The notes: generated by a model from the sequence alone, not told the origin. DNA of 11,117 bases from Methylovirgula sp. (GCA_030038595.1 JASHSW010000006.1:1-11117); one strand, 5' to 3'. Counted from the stretch's first letter, positions 1 to 8,142 are shown. Numbers and translations: made by a program.

Positions 1-219
1 ATGCGCGAAACGGATCTCCTCATGGGCCGGTTCGCCGACGCAGAGATCGCCCGTCTCGACGAAGCCGAACTCGCCGCGTTCGAAGACTTGCTGGAGGTCT
101 CCGACCGCGACATTTTCGGCTGGCTGACCGGCGAGCTAGAAGTGCCCCCGGCCTATGACACTGCCGTGTTCCGGAAATTGAAGCGCTTCCACAGCCACGC
201 TGGGCGGCTCGATCTTTGA
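1..219 (+). CDS. sdhE: SdhE family FAD assembly factor, 5' end cut by the window edge
   Basis: SdhE (YgfY/DUF339; SDHAF2 in mitochondria) is a small soluble factor that helps attach FAD covalently to the SdhA flavoprotein of succinate dehydrogenase. The 72 visible residues match the family: an opening MRETDLLMGRFA, then acidic helices, a DIFGWLTG segment and a Phe/Leu-rich C-terminus. The ATG at base 1 is probably not the true start, because in this family the Met-Arg-Glu stretch is the end of the conserved RGxxE flavinylation motif. The Arg-Gly and roughly 15-20 N-terminal residues would then lie to the left of the window. The stop is TGA at 217-219. It precedes mfd, an order I recall from alphaproteobacteria, often with recG further upstream. 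The family call is confident; the start is not. Confidence 0.88.
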   Translation: MRETDLLMGRFADAEIARLDEAELAAFEDLLEVSDRDIFGWLTGELEVPPAYDTAVFRKLKRFHSHAGRLDL

Positions 220-227
220 ATTTTCTT

Positions 228-342
228 CCTTTCCCGGAGGAGCGCGCCCAGCGGGCGAAGATCCGGGATCCAACACAAAGCGACGTACCTGGATCCCGGC
301 TCGGTCCCCGGAGAAAGTCCGGGACGCTCCGGCCGGGAAAGG
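228..342. repeat. Palindrome-rich intergenic element, cloverleaf-like
   Basis: Nested inverted repeats fill most of the gap between sdhE and mfd. The outer stem pairs 228-237 with 333-342 (10 bp, perfect) and continues as 239-243 with 326-330 (5 bp) after a small internal loop. Inside it sit three hairpins: 245-249/253-257 (loop AGC), 263-272/290-299 (10 bp perfect, arms CCGGGATCCA and TGGATCCCGG, 17-base loop) and 304-311/319-325 (one bulged C, 7-base loop). An alternative pairing, 294-300 with 332-338, competes with this fold. The GGATCCCGG/CCGGGATCC core resembles intergenic palindromic repeats (REP- or RPE-like) that I recall from Hyphomicrobiales genomes; membership in a named family is inference. 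There is no U-run after any stem, so it is not a standard terminator. Confidence 0.6.
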
Positions 343-405
343 TGCTAGGCGCCGAATTCTCGTTGGCATACATGTGCTCACGCTAACGAACACCGAACCT
401 TTGCT

Positions 406-3400
406 GTGACCGATCTCAACCGCGCCATCGCCGAACTCGCCAAAGGCGGCTCGCTCACGCTCGCTTCGCTGCCCGACGGTTTCGACGCGTTCTGCGTTGC
501 CGATCTTACGCGTGCGCTTGCACGCTCGGCGGAAGAGCGCGCCGTCGTGCTCGTCCATGTGGCGCGCGACGAGCAGCGTGCGCGTGCCTTCAACGAAGCG
601 CTCGCCTTCGCAGCGCCGGAAATCGAGATCCTCGATTTCCCCGCCTGGGACTGTCAGCCCTATGATCGGGTCTCGCCCAATGCGGCGATCGCGGCGCGGC
701 GCATGACGGCGCTGTCGCGGCTGGCGCGTTCGCGCAGCGCGCCGGAACAGCCGCGTATTCTCTCGACGACGGTGAGCGCTGTTCTGCAGCGTGTTCCGCC
801 TCTGGAGAAAGTCGCGGCCGATTGTTTCTCGGCGGCGCCCGGCAATGCGGTTTCGATGGATGGGCTGGGGCGTTGGCTCGAGGACAACGGATTTCAACGC
901 GCCCCGACGGTGCGCGACACCGGCGAATACGCGGTGCGCGGCGGCATTCTCGACCTATTTGCGCCTTCGATGCCGGCGCCCGTGCGCCTCGACTTCTTCG
1001 GCGATACGCTCGAATCGATCCGCACCTTCGATCCGGAATCGCAACGCACGATCGCACCGCTGCGTGCCCTTGACCTTATGCCGATGAGCGAGGTGCAGCT
1101 CACTTCGGATTCGATGCGCCGCTTCCGCCAAGGCTATGTCGCGGCGTTCGGCGCGCAGACCTTGGGCGATACGCTCTACGAGGCGGTAAGCGAAGGACGC
1201 CGCCATCCGGGCATCGAACATTGGCTGCCGCTCTTCTACGAAAAGCTCGATACGCTCTTCGAATATACCGGTGCGGCGCCGTTGGTGCTTGATCCTTTGG
1301 CGGAGGAAGCGGCGAAGGAGCGGCTCGCGCAGATCGGCGACTATTACGAGGCGCGCAGGAGTGCCTTTGACGCCGATCCCGCGCATGCCTCCTATAAGCC
1401 GCTGCCACCCGAGACTCTCTATCTCTCCGCGGCGGCGTGGAACGAACGCCTCGCGGCGAGCGGGGTCGCGCGCGTCACGTCGTTTGCGCAGCCGGAAGGC
1501 AGAGACAGCATCGATTGCGGCGCCAAGGTCGGCCGCAACTTCGCGCCGGAGCGTAACGAAGAAGGCGCCAATGTCTTCCATGCAACGGCCGAACATATTC
1601 GCGCCCTTCAAGAGCAGGGCAAACGGGTGATCGTCGCCGCCTGGTCGGAAGGTTCACGCGAGCGGCTCGGACATGTGCTGAAGGATTTCGGCCTGGCGCA
1701 GCTCGAGCCGGTCGCCTCGCTGACGCAGGCGACCCAGCGGCCGCAAACCGCCGTAGCGCTTGCCGTGATCGGCCTCGAGGCCGGGTTCGAGACACCGCAT
1801 CTCGCCGTCGTCGGCGAGCAGGACATTCTCGGCGATCGGCTGGCGCACGCCCGCAAGCGCGTGCGGCGCACCCAGGATTCGATCACCGAGCTCACTTCGC
1901 TTTCGGCCGGCGATCTCGTCGTGCACGTCGACCACGGCATTGGCCGCTTCCGGGCGCTGACGCCGATCGAAGCGGCGGGCGCCCCGCATGATTGCCTGGA
2001 GATCCATTACGCCGAAGGTGCCAAGCTGTTCCTTCCGGTCGAGAACATCGAACTTCTGTCGCGCTACGGATCGGAGAATGCCGACGTCGAGCTCGATAAA
2101 TTAGGCGGCGTCGCCTGGCAGAGGCGCAAGGCGCGCATGCGCCGCCGCATCCTCGAAATGGCCGCCGGCCTGTTGCAGATCGCCGCGGCGCGACAAACGC
2201 ACGCCGCTCCGAAACTTACGCCGCCCGAACCGCTTTACGAGGCGTTCTGTGCCGGGTTTCCCTATGAAGAGACGGAAGATCAGTCGGCGACGATCGAGGC
2301 GGTGCTCGACGATCTCGCCTCCGGCAAGCCGATGGACCGGCTCGTTTGCGGAGATGTCGGATTCGGGAAGACCGAGGTCGCGCTGCGTGCCGCCTTCGTC
2401 GCGGCGATCAACGGCGAACAGGTGGCGGTCGTCACGCCGACGACGTTGCTTGCCCGCCAGCATGCGAAACTCTTCATGACGCGGTTCGCCGGCTTGCCGA
2501 TCAAGGTCGCGCAAGTTTCGCGCATGGTCGGCGGCGCCGAGGCAAAGCGTGCGAAGGAGGGCATCGCTTCCGGCGGGATCGACATCGTCATCGGCACGCA
2601 CGTTCTGCTCGGCAAAAGCATCGCATTCAAACATCTCGGACTGGTGGTCATCGACGAGGAGCAGCATTTCGGCGTCAAGCACAAGGAGCGGCTCAAGGAA
2701 CTGCGCGCCGAAGTGCATGTTCTTACGCTCTCGGCGACGCCCATCCCGCGCACCTTGCAGCTTGCGCTGACCGGGGTGCGCGAACTATCGATCATCGCGA
2801 CGCCGCCGGTCGATCGCCTCGCGGTGCGCACCTTCGTCTCTCCCTTCGATCCGCTGCTGACGCGCGAGGCTTTGTTGCGCGAGCGTTATCGCGGCGGCCA
2901 GAGCTTCTATGTTTGTCCGCGCATCGAGGACATCGAACAGGCGGCCGATTTCCTGCGTCGCAACGTGCCGGAGGCAAAATATGTCATCGCTCACGGTCGA
3001 CTGCCAGCCACCGAGCTCGAAGAGCGCATGGCCGCATTCTACGACGGCAAATTCGATATCCTGCTTTCGACGGCAATCGTCGAGTCGGGGCTCGACATTC
3101 CGACCGCCAACACGCTGATCGTGCATCGCGCCGATATGTTTGGCCTGGCGCAACTCTATCAGCTGCGCGGCAGAGTCGGGCGCTCGAAGACGCGCGCCTA
3201 CGCGCTGTTCACCGTATCTCCCGGCCGGACGCTCACGCCACAGGCGGAGAAACGCCTGAAAGTGCTGCAATCGCTTGATGCGCTTGGCGCCGGCTTCCAG
3301 CTCGCCAGCCACGACCTCGACATTCGCGGCGCCGGCAATCTCTTGGGCGACCAACAATCCGGGCATATCAAGGAGGTCGGCTACGAACTCTACCAGCAGA

Positions 3401-3918
3401 TGCTCGAAGAAGCCGTCGTCGCGTTGAAGGCGGGCATGCAGGAGCCGGCCGAAGAAGCCTGGTCGCCGGCGATCACCATGGGCACGCCCGTCACGATCCC
3501 GGAGGATTACGTCGCCGATCTCGACGTCCGCCTCGGCCTTTATCGGCGGCTCTCGAAGCTCGAAGCCGACGCCGAGATCGAGGCGTTCGCCGCCGAGCTG
3601 ATCGACCGATTCGGGCCGCTGCCGCGCGAGGTCGGGCAGCTCATGAAACTCGTCGCGATCAAGGCGCTCTGCCGCAAGGCCAACGTCGAGAGGCTCGAGG
3701 CGGGGCCGAAAGGGGTGACGCTCGGGTTCCGCGACAATTCCTTCGCCAATCCGCAGGGGTTGGTGCGGTTCATCGCCGAGCAGGGATCCGCCGCCAAGGT
3801 GCGCCCCGACCGGCGCCTCGTCTTCATCCGCGATTTTGAAGATCCGGCAGCGCGCCTCGAAGGCACGCGGACGATTTTGCGCGCACTCGCAGCGATCGCC
3901 ACCAAGAGGGCGGCGTGA
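406..3918 (+). CDS. mfd: Transcription-repair coupling factor Mfd
   Basis: Mfd is a DNA translocase that pushes stalled RNA polymerase off a DNA lesion and recruits UvrA to start nucleotide excision repair. At 1170 residues it is of normal family length. The N-terminal third is the UvrB-like region (for example FPAWDCQPYD at 78-87 and RGGILDLFAP at 178-187). The RNA polymerase-interacting domain starts near GDLVVHVDHGIGRF (502-515). The superfamily 2 motor carries Walker A GDVGFGKTE (649-657), the DEEQ box (750-753), SAT (776-778), and motif VI QLRGRVGRS (919-927) beside the translocation region. The C-terminal autoinhibitory domain follows from about 1030. Translation starts at GTG 406, the first in-frame start after the repeat-rich gap; no good Shine-Dalgarno sequence precedes it, so the exact start is less sure. 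All motor motifs look intact. Confidence 0.97.
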   Translation: MTDLNRAIAELAKGGSLTLASLPDGFDAFCVADLTRALARSAEERAVVLVHVARDEQRARAFNEALAFAAPEIEILDFPAWDCQPYDRVSPNAAIAARRMTALSRLARSRSAPEQPRILSTTVSAVLQRVPPLEKVAADCFSAAPGNAVSMDGLGRWLEDNGFQRAPTVRDTGEYAVRGGILDLFAPSMPAPVRLDFFGDTLESIRTFDPESQRTIAPLRALDLMPMSEVQLTSDSMRRFRQGYVAAFGAQTLGDTLYEAVSEGRRHPGIEHWLPLFYEKLDTLFEYTGAAPLVLDPLAEEAAKERLAQIGDYYEARRSAFDADPAHASYKPLPPETLYLSAAAWNERLAASGVARVTSFAQPEGRDSIDCGAKVGRNFAPERNEEGANVFHATAEHIRALQEQGKRVIVAAWSEGSRERLGHVLKDFGLAQLEPVASLTQATQRPQTAVALAVIGLEAGFETPHLAVVGEQDILGDRLAHARKRVRRTQDSITELTSLSAGDLVVHVDHGIGRFRALTPIEAAGAPHDCLEIHYAEGAKLFLPVENIELLSRYGSENADVELDKLGGVAWQRRKARMRRRILEMAAGLLQIAAARQTHAAPKLTPPEPLYEAFCAGFPYEETEDQSATIEAVLDDLASGKPMDRLVCGDVGFGKTEVALRAAFVAAINGEQVAVVTPTTLLARQHAKLFMTRFAGLPIKVAQVSRMVGGAEAKRAKEGIASGGIDIVIGTHVLLGKSIAFKHLGLVVIDEEQHFGVKHKERLKELRAEVHVLTLSATPIPRTLQLALTGVRELSIIATPPVDRLAVRTFVSPFDPLLTREALLRERYRGGQSFYVCPRIEDIEQAADFLRRNVPEAKYVIAHGRLPATELEERMAAFYDGKFDILLSTAIVESGLDIPTANTLIVHRADMFGLAQLYQLRGRVGRSKTRAYALFTVSPGRTLTPQAEKRLKVLQSLDALGAGFQLASHDLDIRGAGNLLGDQQSGHIKEVGYELYQQMLEEAVVALKAGMQEPAEEAWSPAITMGTPVTIPEDYVADLDVRLGLYRRLSKLEADAEIEAFAAELIDRFGPLPREVGQLMKLVAIKALCRKANVERLEAGPKGVTLGFRDNSFANPQGLVRFIAEQGSAAKVRPDRRLVFIRDFEDPAARLEGTRTILRALAAIATKRAA

Positions 3919-4044
3919 GGCTGAACGAATTCTTTCGGATAAATTTTGTCGATGCTTAGGTTCGCTGGATAGACTCGTGTCGCAATTTTGATTTAGATCG
4001 GGACGCCTGACCATCTGTTCGCAGGCTGGCCCTGTTTGAGGGCG

Positions 4045-4050
4045 AGGAGG
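4045..4050 (+). promoter_or_regulatory. Strong Shine-Dalgarno site of the small exported peptide gene
   Basis: AGGAGG, a full match to the anti-Shine-Dalgarno consensus, lies 8 bases before ATG 4059. It is the best ribosome-binding site in the window. It fixes the start and is a strong argument that this short reading frame is really translated. Confidence 0.85.
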
Positions 4051-4058
4051 ATACGCCA

Positions 4059-4286
4059 ATGAAAATACGCAATCTCACATTTGCAATGGCGACGATTCTG
4101 GTAGCGGCCTCGGTTGCTTCGAGCGCCGATGCGCAGACGACGCGCGGCGCCGCGGCGATCAAGGCCCAAACGCAGAACTTTACGCCGATCGAAAAAGCCG
4201 CCTGCGGGCCGTTCTGGGGTCGTTGGTGCGGCCCGTGGAGTCACCGGGTCTGTGGTTGGGGCAGATGCTGGTGCGCTCCCTGTTAG
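4059..4286 (+). CDS. Small exported Cys/Trp-rich protein of unknown function
   Basis: I cannot assign a function. The 75-residue product has a clear Sec-type signal peptide: basic start MKIRN, hydrophobic core at about 6-20, and a likely signal peptidase I site after ADA (23-25), leaving a mature part of about 50 residues. The last 27 residues hold six Cys (49, 57, 65, 70, 72, 75) and five Trp (53, 56, 60, 67, 71), with Gly-Pro turns and an imperfect internal duplication (CGPFWGRW, then CGPWSHRV). Six Cys in an exported peptide suggest three disulfides or metal binding; this is inference. It resembles in style the short Gly/Cys/Trp-rich secreted proteins common in Hyphomicrobiales. A weak promoter-like pair, TTGTCG (3946-3951) and TAGACT (3970-3975) with an 18-base spacer, lies upstream. 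It seems to be a single-gene unit ended by the hairpin at 4301-4326. Confidence 0.8.
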   Translation: MKIRNLTFAMATILVAASVASSADAQTTRGAAAIKAQTQNFTPIEKAACGPFWGRWCGPWSHRVCGWGRCWCAPC

Positions 4287-4300
4287 TCGGCGTCTCTACG

Positions 4301-4326
4301 AGAGGCCGCCGCAACGGGCGGCCTCT
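4301..4326. terminator. Hairpin terminator between convergent genes
   Basis: A perfect 10-bp stem, AGAGGCCGCC (4301-4310) with GGCGGCCTCT (4317-4326), closes a 6-base loop 15 bases after the stop of the exported peptide gene. The trailing bases on the plus strand (TCTCGTCGG) form only a weak U-rich tail, and the minus strand has none. Placed between two genes that converge, it may stop transcription from either side, but as an intrinsic terminator it is imperfect. Confidence 0.55.
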
Positions 4327-4401
4327 TCTCGTCGGTGGGGCCATGGCGAATGGACGATTTCTCATTCGTGGGCCGGTGACGGGCTTCGGCCGCACATGCA
4401 G

Positions 4402-5646
4402 TTATTTCCCTATTACTTCTTCTAATAATTCCGCCAAGCGTCGTGGATCGTCGGGAAAGCCGGCTTCGATCCAACGGGCTTGAAGATCCTTCAGCGCATC
4501 GCCGATCGCTTTGCCTTCGGGAACGCCGCGCGCCAGAAGATCGGCGCCGGAGAAGGGCAGGCGCGGCTCTTTGGCGGCGTGCGCGTGGGCCAGCGCTTCC
4601 TGCCAAGAAGCGGGATCGGCATCGCTCTCGGCGGCGGCGAGCGCCAGGGCGTCGCAGACAGCCTGACGCCCGAAGCGAAAGATACGCCGCAGAAGGACCG
4701 ATGCGGGCGGCGGCGTCTCCAAGCCATGCAAGGTCATGAATGCCGTGGCCGCGTCGGCAAGCCGCTGTGTCTCCGGATTGGAGAGCCGCAACCGGTCGCG
4801 CAGCCGTTCGACGTCTTCCGGCAGATTGACGCAAAGCGCGGCAAGCGCCAGCAGCGGATCGGACGGCGCATTTCCTCGAAAGCGCAGGAAACGGATGAGC
4901 CGCGCCGGATCGGGCGCCGAGGCAAGAAGCGGTCCGAGCAACCCAGTTTCGCAGAATTCGCGCGTCACTTCGCCGGCGCGCGGCGCAGCGAACAGTTTCA
5001 TGATCTCGCTGCGCACGCGTTCGCGCGACAGGCGCGCCAGACCGTCGCGCTCGCGCAGACAGGCGAGCAGGGCCGAAGCGTCGAGGGGGCCTTCCGCATA
5101 GGCGGCGGCAAAGCGAAAAAAGCGCAGGATGCGCAGATAGTCCTCGCGGATGCGCGCCGCCGGATCGCCGATGAACCTGAGCCGCCGCGCTTTGATGTCG
5201 GCAAGGCTGCCGACATAATCATAGAGCGTTCCGTCGCGCCGCATCGACAGCGCGTTCATCGTAAAGTCGCGGCGCTTGGCGTCAGTCTCGAAGTCGCGGC
5301 TGAAACGAACCTTGGCGTGCCGTCCATCGGTCTCGATGTCTTCGCGTAGGCTGGTGACTTCGAACGGTTTGCCGTCGACGACGAGCATCACAGTGCCATG
5401 TGTGACACCGGTCGGAACGCTCTTCAATTTCGCGGCGCGCGCGCGCTCTAGGACCGCCTCGGGCGTGGCAGTCGTCGCGATGTCGAATTCCTCGGCGCGA
5501 CGGCCGAGCAGCGCATTGCGCAAGGCGCCGCCGACGAGGCGCGCCTCTTCGCCGTCCGTGTCGAGCAGACCTAAGACCCGAATAAGATCCTTGCGCTCCA
5601 ACAGAGCTTTGGCGGCAGGCGGCGCGGCGATCGCAAAGGTGCTCAT
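4402..5646 (-). CDS. cca: CCA tRNA nucleotidyltransferase / poly(A) polymerase family protein
   Basis: A class II nucleotidyltransferase of 414 residues, most likely the enzyme that adds or repairs the CCA 3' end of tRNAs; a poly(A) polymerase role cannot be excluded from sequence. Visible motifs: the head motif LVGGALRNALLG (37-48) leading to EFDIATT (53-59), the RRDFTMNAL motif (125-133), the neck segment IKARRLRFIGDP (151-162), and the EDYLR motif (168-172), which fits the EDxxR used for nucleotide choice. The first metal-binding carboxylate is Glu53 (E-F-D55) where the family usually has Asp (DxD), a conservative change. No HD domain is seen. The start is ATG 5646: a longer in-frame reading up to 5781 would run antiparallel through the coding end of the DUF6111-like gene and lacks homology. 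The gene follows that upstream partner by 10 bases on the same strand, so the two are probably cotranscribed. Confidence 0.92.
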   Translation of the reverse strand: MSTFAIAAPPAAKALLERKDLIRVLGLLDTDGEEARLVGGALRNALLGRRAEEFDIATTATPEAVLERARAAKLKSVPTGVTHGTVMLVVDGKPFEVTSLREDIETDGRHAKVRFSRDFETDAKRRDFTMNALSMRRDGTLYDYVGSLADIKARRLRFIGDPAARIREDYLRILRFFRFAAAYAEGPLDASALLACLRERDGLARLSRERVRSEIMKLFAAPRAGEVTREFCETGLLGPLLASAPDPARLIRFLRFRGNAPSDPLLALAALCVNLPEDVERLRDRLRLSNPETQRLADAATAFMTLHGLETPPPASVLLRRIFRFGRQAVCDALALAAAESDADPASWQEALAHAHAAKEPRLPFSGADLLARGVPEGKAIGDALKDLQARWIEAGFPDDPRRLAELLEEVIGK

Positions 5647-5656
5647 ACGCGTGCGC

Positions 5657-5917
5657 TCATTCCATGTGTCCCGGGACAAGCGTGCCGTTTTCGATATGCG
5701 CCGGCACATAGGCGCCGAGGTGGCGCTCTGCAAAGACGCCAAACAGAAAAACGCCGATGATGGCGGCGACAAGCCCGGCAAGCGTCAACGTCGAGACCGT
5801 CCCTTGGCTCCAGTTGCGGCTGGCAAATGGCGTGGTACGGCGCAAAAGGAGCAACAGAGCATAGCCGATGAACGGCAGCAGGAAGAGAAGCACCGGTCTC
5901 CAGACGACCCGCCACAT
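5657..5917 (-). CDS. DUF6111-like two-helix inner-membrane protein
   Basis: An 86-residue protein with two predicted membrane helices, about residues 8-25 (VLLFLLPFIGYALLLLL) and 45-62 (LAGLVAAIIGVFLFGVF), joined by a short polar loop. The C-terminal tail includes AERHLGAYVPAHIENG and ends LVPGHME. Length, helix layout and tail fit the DUF6111 family as I remember it, a group found mostly in alphaproteobacteria and often next to the CCA enzyme gene; its function is unknown. The start is ATG 5917: the Met-Trp-Arg opening directly precedes the first helix, and on the minus strand an AAGGTG lies just upstream. The frame stays open further upstream, but that extension has no family resemblance and is absent from the usual length. 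It is the first gene of a leftward unit with the CCA enzyme. Confidence 0.78.
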   Translation of the reverse strand: MWRVVWRPVLLFLLPFIGYALLLLLRRTTPFASRNWSQGTVSTLTLAGLVAAIIGVFLFGVFAERHLGAYVPAHIENGTLVPGHME

Positions 5918-6130
5918 AGACGCACCTTGGTCAAAGCGCCGCATGCTAGGCCAGTTTCGCGGACGATGGAATGAAGCTCCGTCTGCGGCGAGTGCGAGAA
6001 GGGCGCCCGCGGTTGTACGCCGCTCCCGAAAACCACATATGCAACCTGCCTTCCCGCGCCGCAGCGTCCAATTCCAAGAACCGTGCGGAAATGCTAGATC
6101 CGGGAAAGCCGGGAATTTCTTGAGCGCGCC

Positions 6131-7540
6131 ATGAAAGACAGCGTTCTCAGCATCGAAATCGATTGGCGCGAGCCGCTCGACGCCGCGACGCGGCTCGCCG
6201 ATCGGCCCGGTTTTGCCTTTCTCGATAGCGCGCTCTTTCATCCCGAGCTCGGCCGCTATTCCTTCATCGGTATCGAACCCTTCGGCATCTTTACCGCGGC
6301 GCTGGGGCTTGCAACTTGGAACGGCGTTCCTCTCTGGCTGCCGCCCCTGCCGGCGTTGCGCGATCTCCTGGCCCGCTTCGCCTTCGACGCCGATCCGGGA
6401 CTGCCGCCGTTCCAAGGCGGGGCGATCGGCGCCATCCCTTACGAATTCGGCTGGGAGCTCGACGGGCTTTGCTCGCCCAACCACCGGATCGAGCAGCAGG
6501 AGCCGTTTTATCTCGGCTTCTACGATCTCGTCTTTGCCTTCGACCAACTCCGGCGTCGCGCCTTTATCTTTGCCTCAGGCTTTCCAGCAGAAGGCGAAGC
6601 ACGCCATGCGCGCGCGGCTGCGCGGCTCGATCATGCGCTGTGCCTCCTTGATCGGTCGCCGGCCGACGGCGCTCCGCAGCCTGCGGTCAGCGACTGGACC
6701 TCGAATTTCACGCGCGCCGCCTATCGCGCCGCGATCGAACGCGTGCAGGCGCATATTTTCCGCGGCGACATCTATCAGGCGAATATCGCGCAACGGTTCA
6801 GCGCCGATCTGCCCGAAGGATTCTCGCCATTTGCCTTCTATGCGCGGCTGCGTGCGACAAATCCGGCGCCGTTCGCCGCCTATCTCACCTGCGGGGATGC
6901 GGTGATTGCCTCTTCTTCGCCGGAACTGTTGCTGCGCAAGCGTAGTGCGGCGGTCGAGACGCGGCCGATCAAAGGCACCAGCGCGCGTGCTGCCCACCCC
7001 GTCGAAGATTTGTGGCGCGCCGAAGTGCTTGCCCAGTCGGAAAAGGACCGCGCCGAAAACATCATGATCGTCGACCTTCTGCGCAACGATCTTTCGCGCG
7101 CTTGTCGGCCCTTCTCGGTGGAAGTTCCGCTACTCTGCGGGCGCGAATCCTATGCCAACGTCCATCATCTCGTCTCGGTCGTGACCGGCGAACTCGCGGC
7201 CGGCAAAGACGCAACCGATCTGATCGCCGCTGCCTTTCCGGGCGGCTCTATCACCGGCGCGCCGAAGCGCCGCTCGATGGAAATCATCGATTCGATCGAG
7301 CAGGTTCCCCGCGGCTATTATTGCGGCTCGATCTTCTATCTCGGCTTCGATGGCACGATGGACATGAACATCGCCATCCGGACGGCGGTACTGAAGGCGG
7401 GTAGGGCGAGCGTGCACGCCGGCGGCGGCATAACCTGCCTTTCCGATTGGGCCGACGAATATGCCGAGACGGAGGCCAAGGCGCAGCGCCTCCTCGACGC
7501 TTTCGCCTGCGACGAAGAATTGGAAGAAGTGCCGCAATGA
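6131..7540 (+). CDS. pabB: Aminodeoxychorismate synthase component I (PabB)
   Basis: PabB adds ammonia, delivered by PabA, to chorismate to form 4-amino-4-deoxychorismate, the first committed step to p-aminobenzoate and folate. The 469-residue protein has the family's N-terminal domain (for example [12 protein letters not shown] at 41-52) and a complete chorismate-binding domain: [14 protein letters not shown] (210-223), RPIKGTSAR (278-286), [20 protein letters not shown] (304-323), GGSITGAPK (371-379) and AGGGIT (430-435). Lys281 in PIKGT is the key call: aminodeoxychorismate synthases use this Lys as nucleophile, whereas anthranilate synthases (TrpE) have Ala there. It is not fused to a lyase domain, and a separate pabC follows. 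The ATG at 6131 gives a normal N-terminus, but the ribosome-binding site is weak. It overlaps pabA by four bases (ATGA), indicating translational coupling. Confidence 0.95.
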   Translation: MKDSVLSIEIDWREPLDAATRLADRPGFAFLDSALFHPELGRYSFIGIEPFGIFTAALGLATWNGVPLWLPPLPALRDLLARFAFDADPGLPPFQGGAIGAIPYEFGWELDGLCSPNHRIEQQEPFYLGFYDLVFAFDQLRRRAFIFASGFPAEGEARHARAAARLDHALCLLDRSPADGAPQPAVSDWTSNFTRAAYRAAIERVQAHIFRGDIYQANIAQRFSADLPEGFSPFAFYARLRATNPAPFAAYLTCGDAVIASSSPELLLRKRSAAVETRPIKGTSARAAHPVEDLWRAEVLAQSEKDRAENIMIVDLLRNDLSRACRPFSVEVPLLCGRESYANVHHLVSVVTGELAAGKDATDLIAAAFPGGSITGAPKRRSMEIIDSIEQVPRGYYCGSIFYLGFDGTMDMNIAIRTAVLKAGRASVHAGGGITCLSDWADEYAETEAKAQRLLDAFACDEELEEVPQ

Positions 7541-8142
7541 ACGGGCCGATTCTCGTTATCGACAACTACGATTCCTTTGTCTTCAACGTCGCTCGCTATT
7601 TCGAGGAACTCGGACGCAAGGTTATCGTGCGCCGCAACGATGCGATCGACATCACCGAGATCGTGGCCGGCGCGCCTGCGGCGATCGTCATCTCGCCCGG
7701 TCCCGGCACGCCGCACGACGCTGGCATCTCGCTCCCCGTCGTGGAAAAGCTTTCCGGCGAAGTGCCGATTCTCGGGGTCTGCCTCGGCCATCAATGTATC
7801 GGCGCGGCATTCGGCGCGTCGGTCACTCCCGCCAAACGCCCGCTCTACGGCCGCACTTCGCGCGTCGCGCACAATGGGCAGAACTTGTTCGAAGGTCTGC
7901 CGCAACCTCTGACAGTGGGGCGCTATCATTCGCTGATCGTCGAGCGCGCGCCGGCGCTCGAAGCGGCGGCCTCGATCGATGCGGTCTCGGAAGAGGGCGA
8001 GATCATGGCGTTGACGCACCGTTCGCATCCAACCTACGGCGTGCAGTTTCATCCCGAATCGATCCTGACCGAGAAGGGCCATGCTCTTTTCGGCAACTTC
8101 CTCCGTCTGGCGGTCGAGAGGGAGCCCCGTGTACTGGTATGA
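7537..8142 (+). CDS. pabA: Aminodeoxychorismate synthase component II, glutamine amidotransferase (PabA)
   Basis: A 201-residue class I glutamine amidotransferase that releases ammonia from glutamine and channels it to PabB. The catalytic triad is intact: Cys82 in GVCLGHQ (80-86), and His172 and Glu174 in VQFHPESI (169-176). Other landmarks are the opening [10 protein letters not shown] (8-17), the oxyanion region SPGPGTP (53-59), and GRYHSL (128-133). PabA and TrpG are close relatives, and in some bacteria one protein serves both folate and tryptophan synthesis. Position directly after a PabB with the diagnostic Lys argues for the folate role; dual use cannot be judged here. The start ATG 7537 overlaps the pabB stop. 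An in-frame ATG at 7447 would lie deep within pabB and is unlikely. Confidence 0.94.
   Translation: MNGPILVIDNYDSFVFNVARYFEELGRKVIVRRNDAIDITEIVAGAPAAIVISPGPGTPHDAGISLPVVEKLSGEVPILGVCLGHQCIGAAFGASVTPAKRPLYGRTSRVAHNGQNLFEGLPQPLTVGRYHSLIVERAPALEAAASIDAVSEEGEIMALTHRSHPTYGVQFHPESILTEKGHALFGNFLRLAVEREPRVLV
8118..8124 (+). promoter_or_regulatory. Ribosome-binding site that fixes the GTG start of pabC
   Basis: GAGGGAG sits inside the 3' end of pabA just before GTG 8129; its GAGG part is 7 bases from the start codon. The next in-frame Met further upstream (8081) would place the start well within pabA without such a site and before the conserved WYDG opening, so GTG 8129 is preferred. Confidence 0.65.

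Noticed and set aside
228..342. tRNA or tRNA-like gene in the cloverleaf-shaped element
   Set aside because: Arm sizes do not fit a tRNA: the central stem is 10 bp with a 17-base loop, and there is no T-loop consensus or 7-bp acceptor stem.
136..897. Minus-strand frame across sdhE end, gap and mfd start
   Set aside because: It runs antisense to two recognised genes and through the palindromic element, is very Arg-rich, and has no family resemblance.
2785..4059. Long open frame (424 codons) on the minus strand opposite mfd
   Set aside because: It lies antisense to the fully conserved Mfd motor and C-terminal region; its composition (Arg/Asp/Glu-rich, no recognisable domain) is typical of mirror frames in high-GC DNA.
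4059..4286. Precursor of a ribosomally made, modified peptide (bufferin- or methanobactin-like)
   Set aside because: Cys richness is suggestive, but no DUF692-type or other maturation enzyme, partner protein or exporter is next to it.
4480..5349. Plus-strand frame of 289 codons opposite the CCA gene
   Set aside because: It overlaps conserved catalytic motifs on the other strand and shows no domain; the same holds for the plus-strand frame at 5276-5974.
5667..5678. Perfect 12-base palindrome TGTCCCGGGACA as an operator
   Set aside because: It lies in codons for the conserved VPGH tail of the DUF6111-like protein, so coding constraint explains it well enough.
6013..6035. Promoter for pabB, TTGTAC then CATATG
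   Set aside because: Only about three of six matches in each box; no better pair was found in 5918-6130, although a promoter for the pab operon must lie there or close by.
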